DNA from: Anaeramoeba ignava
Lineage: Eukaryota > Metamonada > Anaeramoebidae
Assembly (NCBI GenBank): GCA_028826165.1
Contig: JAPDFW010000103.1
Coordinates: 697,501-761,500 of the forward strand
DNA: 64,000 nucleotides
Direction of reading: 5' to 3'
This document shows positions 1 through 12,700 of this stretch, in pieces. The first letter of the stretch is position 1, and each line of letters begins with the position of its first letter. The notes beneath the pieces are model-generated. The model searched no databases and had not been told where the DNA came from. It was given only the letters and a program-made list of their open reading frames with translations. Position numbers and translations under genes: made by a program.

Positions 1-773
1 ATTAAATTTTAAATTGAAATTAAGAATAAAAATTAATAATTGATCTTTATTAACAAAAATACAACAAATTATTTATAAAATTAAATTGAAATTAATTTGA
101 AAATTAATAAATGATCTTTATTAACAAAAATATAACAAATTAATTATAAAATTAAATTGAAATTAATTTAAAAATTGATAATTGATCTTTATTAAATTTT
201 AAATTGAAATTTTAATTGAAAATTGTCTAATGATTTTTTTTAAAAAATTAAAAATTAATTAAATTAAATAAAGTAAGTAAATTAATTTAAAAATTATTAT
301 TTAAATCAAAAATTTTTTTTCAATCCCCCTTTCTTTTAAAATGATCAACTGGATCTCCTTTTTAATCTTTAACTTTTCTTTCCTTTATTTTTATAAATTA
401 AATTTTAAATCTTTTGTTATTAAAGGATCAAAATTTAAAATAAACACGAAAGAAAAAAAAAAATTTTTTTTAAATTAAATTTTAATTAAAAATTGAAACG
501 TAAGGATTTCTTTTTGTTGATTTTCTTTCTTAAAAATCTTTTTAACTTTAAAATCAACATTTCTATTCTTATTTATTATCTTTTTTTAAATTTAATTTTT
601 TTTGCTTTTTTTTATTTCAAAAAAAAAAAAAATAAAAAAGGAGAAAACTTAAATAGATCAAAAAAAATAAAATAAAAAATAATAAAATTTCATTTTTATC
701 TTAATTAATTAATTAGTTAGTTAATTAATTTCTTAATTGATTAATTTACTTTTCAAAAAAAAAAGAAGTTATT
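1..773. other. AT-rich spacer, no gene seen
   Basis: The first ~230 bases hold a diverged repeat built on AAATTAAATTGAAATTAATT-like words. The remainder is poly-A/T-rich with one C run near 325. I see no open frame with domain content and no RNA gene. A short frame at 493-675 begins with TTG, is dominated by F, K, N and I, and is not credible. The segment directly upstream of the LRR gene start is its likely promoter. Confidence 0.6.
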
Positions 774-3700
774 ATGGGAAATAAACTTGAACAACTTATT
801 AAGAAAAAATATAAGGTAAATTTTTCTTAATTTAATTTATTTCATTTAATTTAATTTATTTTAATTGTTTGGCAAATACAAAAATGATTTAAATTTTCAT
901 TTTAAATAAAATAAAAACAATTGTTTAATTAAATTTAATTTAATTTTCTTTTAAAAACAATTTTAAAAAAAATTTTTTTTTTTCTTTTGTGTCTTTTGAT
1001 CTTTTTTTATTTTAACTTAAAATTAACTTAAAACTAACTTAAACTTAATTAATAAAAATAAATAGAAAGCGCTTGAATCAAAAAAACTGGTTTTAGAATC
1101 TTACAAACTAACTGAAGTACCTGATAAAATTTTCGATCTTTCCGCTTTACTTGAATTAAGTCTTGATAACAATGAACTCTTAAAAATTTCTGATAGAATC
1201 AAAGAACTGAAATCACTTAAAAAATTAACTGTTAAGAAAAACAAGTTACTTATTTTACCAAACGTTTCTGATCTAAAAAACTTAGAGTATGTTGATCTTA
1301 GTTACAATATTTTTGTGGATTTTCCTGAAGATCTTTTAAACTGTCAAGAACTCACTTATTTATCATTTCGCAACAATCATCTCACTGAAATTCCTCCAAA
1401 AATTCAAAACTTGAAAAAACTTCAAACTCTTGATTTACGTTCAAATCAAATTCAAGTAGTTCCTTTTGAAATTACAGAACTTCCAGACCTTAAATCCCTT
1501 CTTCTTGATGATAATCCTATTATTTATCCTCCAAAAAAACAAACAAAAAATTTCAACAAAATGATTCAATACTTAAAAGGTAATTAAAGAATTCAAATAT
1601 TTTTATTTTTATTTTTATTTTTATTTTTATTTTTATTTTTATTTTTATTTTTATTTTTATTTTTATTTTTATTTTTATTTTTATTTTTACTTTTATTTTT
1701 ATTTTTACTTTTATTTTTATTTTTATTTTTATTTTTATTTTTATTTTTATAGATGAAAAAAATAAGAAACCTGAAGAACGTGATTTCGAAAAGATCACGG
1801 AAAAAATCAAACAAAAACCTAAGTCTAAATCTAAATCTAAGTCTAAGTCTAAATCCAAATCTAAATCTAAGTCTAAATCTAAGTCTAAATCCAAATCATC
1901 AAAATCCAAATCATCTAAATCTAAATCAAAATCCAAATCATCAAAATCAAAATCAAAATCAAAATCAAAATCAAAATCTAAATCTAAATCTAAATCTAAA
2001 TCTAAATCTAAATCATCAACATCTGATGAAGATAAAAAGAATGAAAAACAAAAGAAAAAGCAGGAGGAAGAAGAAAAAAGAAAAGAAGCTGAAAGATTAA
2101 AAGAAGAAGAAAGATTAAAAGAAGCTGAAAGAATTAAAGAAGAAGAAAGATTAAAAGAACAAAAAAGATTAAAAGAACAAAAAAGAATAGAAGAACAAAA
2201 AAGATTAGAAGAAGAAAAATTAAAAGAAGAAAAAAGAAAAGAAGCTGAAAGAATTAAAGAAGAAGAAAGATTAAAAGAACAAAAAAGAATAGAAGAACAA
2301 AAAAGAATAGAAGAACAAAAAAGAATAAAAGAACAAAAAAGAATAGAAGAACAAAAAAGAATAGAAGAACAAAAAAGATTGGAAGAACAAAAAAGATTGG
2401 AAGAAGAAAGAATAAAAGAACAAAAAAGATTAGAAGAAGAAGAAGAAAAAAAGAAAAAGAAATCTAAATCTAAATCTAAATCTAAATCTAAATCTAAATC
2501 TAAATCTAAATCTAAATCTAAATCTAAATCTAAATCTAAATCTAAATCTAAATCTAAATCTAAATCATCCACATCCACATCAACATCAACATCTGATGAA
2601 GATAAAAAGAAGGCAAAACAAAAGAAAAAGCATGAGGAAGAAGAAAAAAGAAAAGAAGCTGAAAGATTAAAAGAAGCAGAAAGATTAAAAGAACAAAAAA
2701 GATTGGAAGAAGAAAAAAGATTAGAAGAAGAAAGATTAAAAGCAGAAAGAATAAAAGAACAAAAAAGATTAGAAGAAGAAAGATTAAAAGAAGAAAGATT
2801 AAAAGAAGAAAAAAGATTAGAAGAAGAAAGATTAAAAGAAGAAAAAAGATTAGAAGCAGAAAGAATAAAAGAACAAAAAAGATTAGAAGCAGAAAGAATA
2901 AAAGAACAAAAAAGATTAGAAGAACAAAAAAGATTAGAAGAACAAAAAAGATTAGAAGAACAAAAAAGATTAGAAGAACAAAAAAGATTAGAAGCTGAAA
3001 GATTAAAAGAACAAGAAAGATTAAAAGAAGAAAAAAGATTAGAAGAAGAAAAAAGATTAGAAGAAGAAAGATTAAAAGAACAAAAAAGATTAGAAGAAGA
3101 AGAAAAAAAGAAAAAGAAATCAAAATCAAAATCAAAATCAAAATCAAAATCAAAATCAAAATCAAAATCAAAATCAAAATCAAAATCAAAATCATCAACA
3201 TCTACATCTACATCTGATTCAGAAAAAAAGAAGAATAAAAATAAATCAAAAGAAAGCAATGAAAAAACTCAAGAAGAAAAAGAAAAAGAAGAAAAAAGAA
3301 AGCAAGACAAAAAAAGAGAAAAAAGAAGATTGAAGCAACAAATCGCTAAAGCCGAACAACGGAAAAAAGAGAGACAAAGATTACAAAAAGCAAAATCATT
3401 CCAAATAAAGAAAGAAAATGAAAGAAAAAAACAAGAAGAAAAAAAGAAAGAAGCAGAAAGAATTAAAGAACAAAAAAGAAAAGAAGCAGAAAGAACTAGA
3501 GAAGAAAAAAGAAAAGAAGCTGAAAGAATAAAAGAAGAAAAAAGATTAGAAGCAGAAAGAATAAAAGAACAAAAAAGATTAGAAGAAGAAGAAAAAAAGA
3601 AAGAAGCTGAAAGAATTAAAGAAGAAAAAAGATTAGAAGCTGAAAGAAAAAAAGCAGAAAAACAAATGAAAAAACAAAAATCAAAAGATGGATCTCCAAA

Positions 3701-6700
3701 AAAATCTAAATCTATTCTTTCATTTTTAAAATCAAAAAAAAAATCAAAAGATGAAAAATCAAAAGATGAAAAATCAAAATCTAAATCTAAATCAAAATCT
3801 AAATCTAAATCTAAATCTAAATCTAAATCAAAATCTAAATCTAAATCTAAATCAAAATCAAAATCAAAATCAAAATCAAAATCATCTGACGAAGATAAAA
3901 AGAAAATTGAAAAACCTAAAGAAGAAATTCAACAACAAAAACCAAAAGAAGAAATTGTTGAAATTGAAAAACCAAAAGAAATTCAACAACAAGATCAACA
4001 AAAACCAAAAGAAGAAATTGTTGAAATTGAAAAACCAAAATCAAAATCAAAATCAAAATCAAAATCAAAATCAAAATCATCAACATCAACATCAACATCA
4101 TCAGATGATGATAAAGAACTTGATGAAAATAAAAAAGCAGAAAAAAAGAAATTAAGAGAAGAAAAGAAAAGAATTAAAGAAGAAAAAAAGAAAGAAGCTG
4201 AAAGAATTAAAGAAGAAAAAAGATTAGAAGCTGAAAGAATAAAAGAACAAAAAAGATTAGAAGAAGAAGAAAAAAAGAAAGAAGCAGAAAGAATAAAAGA
4301 AGAGAAAAGATTAGAAGCTGAAAGAATAAAAGAACAAAAAAGATTAGAAGAAGAAGAAAAAAAGAAAGAAGCAGAAAGAATTAAAGAAGAAAAAAAGAAA
4401 GAAGCAGAAAGAATAAAAGAACAAAAAAGATTAGAAGCTGAAAGAATAAAAGAAGAAAAAAGATTAGAAGCAGAAAGAATAAAAGAACAAAAAAGATTAG
4501 AAGAAGAAGAAAAAAAGAAAGAAGCAGAAAGAATAAAAGAAGAAAAAAGATTAGAAGCAGAAAGAAAAAAAGCAGAAAAACAAATGAAAAAACAAAAATC
4601 GAAAGATGAAAAACCAAAAAAATCTAAATCTATTCTTTCATTTTTAAAATCAAAAAAAAAATCAAAAGATGAAAAATCAAAAGATGAAAAATCAAAATCT
4701 AAATCTAAATCAAAATCAAAATCAAAATCTAAATCAAAATCAAAATCAAAATCTAAATCAAAATCAAAATCAAAATCAAAATCAAAATCAAAATCAAAAT
4801 CATCAGATGAAGATAAAAAGAAAATTAAAAAACCTAAAGAAGAAATTCAACAACAAAAACCAAAAGAAGAAATTGTTGAAATTGAAAAACCAAAAGAAAT
4901 TCAACAACAAGATCAACAAAAACCAAAAGAAGAAATTGTTGAAATTGAAAAACCAAAATCTAAATCAAAATCAAAATCTAAATCAAAATCAAAATCTAAA
5001 TCAAAATCAAAATCTAAATCTAAATCAAAATCTAAATCTAAATCAAAATCTAAATCAAAATCAAAATCTAAATCTAAATCAAAATCTAAATCTAAATCAA
5101 AATCTAAATCAAAATCTAAATCAAAATCAAAATCTAAATCAAAATCAAAATCATCAACATCAACATCAACATCATCAGATGATGATAAAGAACTTGATGA
5201 AAATAAAAAAGCAGAAAAAAAGAAATTAAGAGAAGAAAAGAAAAGAATTAAAGAAGAAAAAAAGAAAGAAGCAGAAAGAATTAAAGAAGAGAAAAGATTA
5301 GAAGCAGAAAGAATAAAAGAACAAAAAAGATTAGAAGCTGAAGAAAAAAAGAAAGAAGCTGAAAGAATAAAAGAAGAAAAAAAGAAAGAAGCTGAAAGAA
5401 TAAAAGAAGAAAAAAGATTAGAAGCTGAAAGAATAAAAGAACAAAAAAGATTAGAAGCTGAAGAAAAAAAGAAAGAAGCTGAAAGAATAAAAGAAGAAAA
5501 AAGATTAGAAGCAGAAAGAATTAAAGAAGAAAAAAGATTAGAAGCTGAAAGAATAAAAGAACAAAAAAGATTAGAAGCTGAAGAAAAAAAGAAAGAAGCT
5601 GAAAGAATCAAAGAAGAAAAAAGATTAGAAGCAGAAAGAAAAAAAGCAGAAAAACAAATGAAAAAACAAAAATCAAAAGATGAAAAATCTAAATCATCAA
5701 AAACTTCTAAATCTAAATCTAAATCTAAATCTAAATCTAAATCTAAATCTAAATCTAAATCAAAATCTAAATCAAAATCTAAATCTAAATCTAAATCTAA
5801 ATCATCAACATCAACATCAGATGAAGATAAAAAGAAAATTAAAAAACCTAAAGAAGAAATTCAACAACAAAAACCAAAAGAAGAAATTGTTGAAATTGAA
5901 AAACCAAAAGAAATTCAACAACAAGATCAACAAAAACCCAAAGAAGAAATTGTTGAAATTCAAAAACCAAAATCTAAATCTAAATCAAAATCAAAATCAA
6001 AATCAAAATCTAAATCAAAATCTAAATCTAAATCTAAATCTAAATCTAAATCAAAATCTAAATCTAAATCTAAATCAAAATCTAAATCAAAATCAAAATC
6101 ATCAACATCAACATCAACATCATCAGATGATGATAAAGAACTTGATGAAAATAAAAAAGCAGAAAAAAAGAAATTAAGAGAAGAAAAGAAAAGAATTAAA
6201 GAAGAAAAAAAGAAAGAAGCTGAAAGAATTAAAGAAGAAAAAAGATTAGAAGCTGAAAGAATAAAAGAACAAAAAAGATTAGAAGAAGAAGAAAAAAAGA
6301 AAGAAGCTGAAAGAATTAAAGAACAAAAAAGATTAGAAGCAGAAAGAATAAAAGAACAAAAAAGATTAGAAGAAGAAGAAAAAAAGAAAGAAGCTGAAAG
6401 AATCAAAGAAGAAAAAAGATTAGAAGCTGAAAGAATTAAAGAACAAAAAAGATTAGAAGAAGAAGAAAAAAAGAAAGAAGCAGAAAGAATAAAAGAAGAA
6501 AAAAGATTAGAAGCAGAAAGAAAAAAAGCAGAAAAACAAATGAAAAAACAAAAATCAAAAGATGAAAAACCAAAAAAATCTAAATCTATTCTTTCATTTT
6601 TAAAATCAAAAAAAAAATCAAAAGATGAAAAATCAAAAGATGAAAAATCTAAATCTAAATCTAAATCAAAATCAAAATCAAAATCAAAATCTAAATCTAA

Positions 6701-9700
6701 ATCTAAATCAAAATCAAAATCAAAATCAAAATCAAAATCAAAATCATCAACATCAACATCAGATGAAGATAAAAAGAAAATTAAAAAAGTTAAAGAAGAA
6801 ATTCAACAACAAAAACCAAAAGAAGAAATTGTTGAAATTGAAAAACCAAAAGAAATTCAACAACAAGATCAACAAAAACCCAAAGAAGAAATTGTTGAAA
6901 TTCAAAAACCAAAATCTAAATCTAAATCAAAATCAAAATCAAAATCAAAATCTAAATCAAAATCTAAATCTAAATCTAAATCTAAATCTAAATCAAAATC
7001 TAAATCTAAATCTAAATCAAAATCTAAATCAAAATCAAAATCTAAATCTAAATCTAAATCTAAATCAAAATCTAAATCAAAATCATCAACATCAACATCA
7101 ACATCATCAGATGATGATAAAGAACTTGATGAAAATAAAAAAGCAGAAAAAAAGAAATTAAGAGAAGAAAAGAAAAGAATTAAAGAAGAAAAAAAGAAAG
7201 AAGCTGAAAGAATTAAAGAACAAAAAAGATTAGAAGCAGAAAGAATTAAAGAACAAAAAAGATTAGAAGCTGAAGAAAAAAAGAAAGAAGCTGAAAGAAT
7301 CAAAGAAGAAAAAAAGAAAGAAGCTGAAAGAATTAAAGAACAAAAAAGATTAGAAGAAGAAGAAAAAAAGAAAGAAGCTGAAAGAATCAAAGAAGAAAAA
7401 AGATTAGAAGCAGAAAGAATAAAAGAACAAAAAAGATTAGAAGCTGAAGAAAAAAAGAAAGAAGCAGAAAGAATTAAAGAACAAAAAAGATTAGAAGAAG
7501 AAGAAAAAAAGAAAGAAGCAGAAAGAATAAAAGAAGAAAAAAGATTAGAAGCAGAAAGAAAAAAAGCAGAAAAACAAATGAAAAAACAAAAATCGAAAGA
7601 TGAAAAACCAAAAAAATCTAAATCTATTCTTTCATTTTTAAAATCAAAAAAAAAATCAAAAGATGAAAAATCAAAAGATGAAAAATCAAAAGATGAAAAA
7701 TCAAAATCTAAATCTAAATCAAAATCTAAATCTAAATCTAAATCAAAATCTAAATCTAAATCAAAATCAAAATCAAAATCAAAATCTAAATCAAAATCAA
7801 AATCAAAATCAAAATCAAAATCAAAATCAAAATCATCAGATGAAGATAAAAAGAAAATTGAAAAACCTAAAGAAGAAATTCAACAACAAAAACCAAAAGA
7901 AGAAATTGTTGAAATTGAAAAACCAAAAGAAATTCAACAACAAGATCAACAAAAACCAAAAGAAGAAATTGTTGAAATTGAAAAACCAAAATCTAAATCT
8001 AAATCAAAATCTAAATCAAAATCAAAATCTAAATCTAAATCAAAATCTAAATCAAAATCTAAATCAAAATCAAAATCTAAATCAAAATCAAAATCATCAA
8101 CATCAACATCAACATCATCAGATGATGATAAAGAACTTGATGAAAATAAAAAAGCAGAAAAAAAGAAATTAAGAGAAGAAAAGAAAAGAATTAAAGAAGA
8201 AAAAAAGAAAGAAGCAGAAAGAATTAAAGAAGAGAAAAGATTAGAAGCAGAAAGAATAAAAGAACAAAAAAGATTAGAAGCTGAAGAAAAAAAGAAAGAA
8301 GCTGAAAGAATAAAAGAAGAAAAAAAGAAAGAAGCTGAAAGAATTAAAGAAGAAAAAAGATTAGAAGCTGAAAGAATAAAAGAACAAAAAAGATTAGAAG
8401 CTGAAGAAAAAAAGAAAGAAGCTGAAAGAATAAAAGAAGAAAAAAGATTAGAAGCTGAAAGAATTAAAGAAGAAAAAGATTAGAAGCTGAAAGAATAAAA
8501 GAACAAAAAGATTAGAAGCTGGAAGAAAAAAGAAAGAAGCTGAAAGAATCAAAGAAGAAAAAGATTAGAAGCAGAAAGAAAAAGCAGAAAAACAAATGAA
8601 AAACAAAAATCAAAAGATGAAAAATCTAAATCATCAAATTTTAAAATCAAAAATCTAAATCTAAATCTAAATCTAAATCTAAATCTAAATCTAAATCTAA
8701 ATCAAAATCAAAATCTAAATCTAAATCTAAATCATCAACATCAACATCAGATGAAGATAAAAAGAAAATTAAAAAACCTAAAGAAGAAATTCAACAACAA
8801 AAACCAAAAGAAGAAATTGTTGAAATTGAAAAACCAAAAGAAATTCAACAACAAGATCAACAAAAACCCAAAGAAGAAATTGTTGAAATTCAAAAACCAA
8901 AATCTAAATCTAAATCTAAATCTAAATCTAAATCTAAATCTAAATCTAAATCTAAATCTAAATCTAAATCTAAATCTAAATCAAAATCTAAATCTAAATC
9001 AAAATCAAAATCTAAATCAAAATCTAAATCTAAATCAAAATCATCAACATCAACATCATCAGATGATGATAAAGAACTTGATGAAAATAAAAAAGCAGAA
9101 AAAAAGAAATTAAGAGAAGAAAAGAAAAGAATTAAAGAAGAAAAAAAGAAAGAAGCTGAAAGAATTAAAGAAGAGAAAAGATTAGAAGCAGAAAGAATAA
9201 AAGAACAAAAAAGATTAGAAGAAGAAGAAAAAAAGAAAGAAGCAGAAAGAATTAAAGAACAAAAAAGATTAGAAGCAGAAAGAATAAAAGAACAAAAAAG
9301 ATTAGAAGAAGAAGAAAAAAAGAAAGAAGCAGAAAGAATTAAAGAAGAAAAAAAGAAAGAAGCTGAAAGAATAAAAGAACAAAAAAGATTAGAAGCTGAA
9401 AGAATAAAAGAAGAAAAAAGATTAGAAGCTGAAAGAATAAAAGAAGAGAAAAAGAAAGAAGCAGAAAGAATCAAAGAAGAAAAAAGATTAGAAGCAGAAA
9501 GAAAAAAAGCAGAAAAACAAATGAAAAAACAAAAATCAAAAGATGAAAAATCTAAATCATCAAAAACTTCTAAATCTAAATCTAAATCTAAATCTAAATC
9601 TAAATCTAAATCTAAATCTAAATCTAAATCTAAATCTAAATCAAAATCTAAATCTAAATCTAAATCTAAATCATCAACATCAACATCAGATGAAGATAAA

Positions 9701-12700
9701 AAGAAAATTAAAAAACCTAAAGAAGAAATTCAACAACAAAAACCAAAAGAAGAAATTGTTGAAATTGAAAAACCAAAAGAAATTCAACAACAAGATCAAC
9801 AAAAACCCAAAGAAGAAATTGTTGAAATTCAAAAACCAAAATCTAAATCTAAATCTAAATCTAAATCTAAATCTAAATCAAAATCTAAATCTAAATCTAA
9901 ATCTAAATCTAAATCTAAATCAAAATCTAAATCTAAATCAAAATCAAAATCTAAATCTAAATCAAAATCATCAACATCAACATCAACATCATCAGATGAT
10001 GATAAAGAACTCTGATGAAAAATAAAAAAGCAGAAAAAAAAGAAATTAAGAGAAGAAAAGAAAAGAAAAGAACAAAAAGAAGAAAAGAAAGAAAAAGAAG
10101 AAAAGAAAAAGAAAAAGAATTAAAGAAGAGAAAAGATTAGAAGCAGAAAGAATAAAAGAACAAAAAAGATTAGAAGAAGAAGAAAAAAAGAAAGAAGCTG
10201 AAAGAATTAAAGAACAAAAAAGATTAGAAGCAGAAAGAATAAAAGAACAAAAAAGATTAGAAGAAGAAGAAAAAAAGAAAGAAGCAGAAAGAATTAAAGA
10301 AGAAAAAAAGAAAGAAGCAGAAAGAATAAAAGAACAAAAAAGATTAGAAGCTGAAGAAAAAAAGAAAGAAGCAGAAAGAATAAAAGAAGAAAAAAGATTA
10401 GAAGCTGAAAGAATAAAAGAAGAGAAAAGATTAGAAGCAGAAAGAAAAAAAGCAGAAAAACAAATGAAAAAACAAAAATCAAAAGATGAAAAACCAAAAA
10501 AATCTAAATCGATTCTTTCATTTTTAAAATCAAAAAAAAAATCAAAAGATGAAAAATCAAAAGATGAAAAATCTAAATCTAAATCTAAATCTAAATCAAA
10601 ATCAAAATCAAAATCAAAATCAAAATCAAAATCAAAATCATCAGATGAAGATAAAAAGAAAATTAAAAAAGTTAAAGAAGAAATTCAACAACAAAAACCA
10701 AAAGAAGAAATTGTTGAAATTGAAAAACCAAAAGAAATTCAACAACAAGATCAACAAAAACCCAAAGAAGAAATTGTTGAAATTCAAAAACCAAAATCTA
10801 AATCTAAATCAAAATCAAAATCAAAATCAAAATCTAAATCAAAATCTAAATCTAAATCTAAATCTAAATCTAAATCAAAATCTAAATCTAAATCTAAATC
10901 AAAATCTAAATCAAAATCAAAATCTAAATCTAAATCTAAATCTAAATCAAAATCTAAATCAAAATCATCAACATCAACATCAACATCATCAGATGATGAT
11001 AAAGAACTTGATGAAAATAAAAAGCAGAAAAAGAAATTAAGAGAAGAAAAGAAAAGAATTAAGCAACAAAAAAAAGAAGAAAAGAAAAGAATAAAAGAAG
11101 AAAAAAAGAAAGAAGCTGAAAGAATTAAAGAACAAAAAAGATTAGAAGCAGAAAGAATTAAAGAACAAAAAAGATTAGAAGAAGAAGAAAAAAAGAAAGA
11201 AGCTGAAAGAATCAAAGAAGAAAAAAGATTAGAAGCAGAAAGAATAAAAGAACAAAAAAGATTAGAAGAAGAAGAAAAAAAGAAAGAAGCTGAAAGAATC
11301 AAAGAAGAAAAAAGATTAGAAGCAGAAAGAATAAAAGAACAAAAAAGATTAGAAGCTGAAGAAAAAAAGAAAGAAGCAGAAAGAATTAAAGAAGAAAAAA
11401 GATTAGAAGCTGAAAGAATTAAAGAACAAAAAAGATTAGAAGCTGAAGAAAAAAAGAAAGAAGCAGAAAGAATAAAAGAACAAAAAAGATTAGAAGCTGA
11501 AAGAAAAAAAGCAGAAAAACAAATGAAAAAACAAAAATCAAAAGATGAAAAATCTAAATCATCAAAAACTTCTAAATCTAAATCTAAATCTAAATCAAAA
11601 TCTAAATCTAAATCATCTACATCAACATCAACATCAGATGAAGATAAAAAGAAAATTAAAAAAGTTAAAGAAGAAATTCAACAACAAAAACCAAAAGAAG
11701 AAATTGTTGAAATTGAAAAACCAAAAGAAATTCAACAACAAGATCAACAAAAACCCAAAGAAGAAATTGTTGAAATTCAAAAACCAAAATCTAAATCTAA
11801 ATCAAAATCTAAATCAAAATCTAAATCAAAATCTAAATCTAAATCTAAATCAAAATCTAAATCAAAATCTAAATCAAAATCTAAATCTAAATCAAAATCA
11901 TCAACATCAACATCAACATCATCAGATGATGATAAAGAACTTGATGAAAATAAAAAAGCAGAAAAAAAGAAATTAAGAGAAGAAAAGAAAAGAATTAAGC
12001 AACAAAAAAAAGAAGAAAAGAAGAGAATAAAAGAAGAAAAAAAGAAAGAAGCTGAAAGAATTAAAGAAGAAAAAAGATTAGAAGCAGAAAGAATAAAAGA
12101 ACAAAAAAGATTAGAAGAAGAAGAAAAAAAGAAAGAAGCTGAAAGAATTAAAGAAGAAAAAAGATTAGAAGCTGAAGAGAAAAAGAAAGAAGCAGAAAGA
12201 ATCAAAGAAGAAAAAAGATTAGAAGCTGAAAGAATCAAAGAAGAAAAAAAGAAAGAAGCAGAAAGAATTAAAGAAGAAAAAAGATTAGAAGCTGAAAGAA
12301 TAAAAGAAGAGAAAAAGAAAGAAGCAGAAAGAATCAAAGAAGAAAAAAGATTAGAAGCAGAAAGAAAAAAAGCAGAAAAACAAATGAAAAAACAAAAATC
12401 AAAAGATGAAAAATCTAAATCATCAAAAACTTCTAAATCTAAATCTAAATCTAAATCAAAATCTAAATCTAAATCAAAATCTAAATCTAAATCTAAATCT
12501 AAATCTAAATCTAAATCTAAATCTAAATCTAAATCTAAATCATCAACATCAACATCAGATGAAGATAAAAAGAAAATTAAAAAAGTTAAAGAAGAAATTC
12601 AACAACAAAAACCAAAAGAAGAAATTGTTGAAATTGAAAAACCAAAAGAAATCCAACAACAAGATCAACAAAAACCCAAAGAAGAAATTGTTGAAATTCA

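Noticed and set aside
1553-3259. Long minus-strand open frame rich in FD, LD and SSS
   Set aside because: It is the reverse reading of the SK/KEAER coding repeat; TTTAGA and TTTTGA words have few stops in most frames. The plus strand joins to a true LRR domain.
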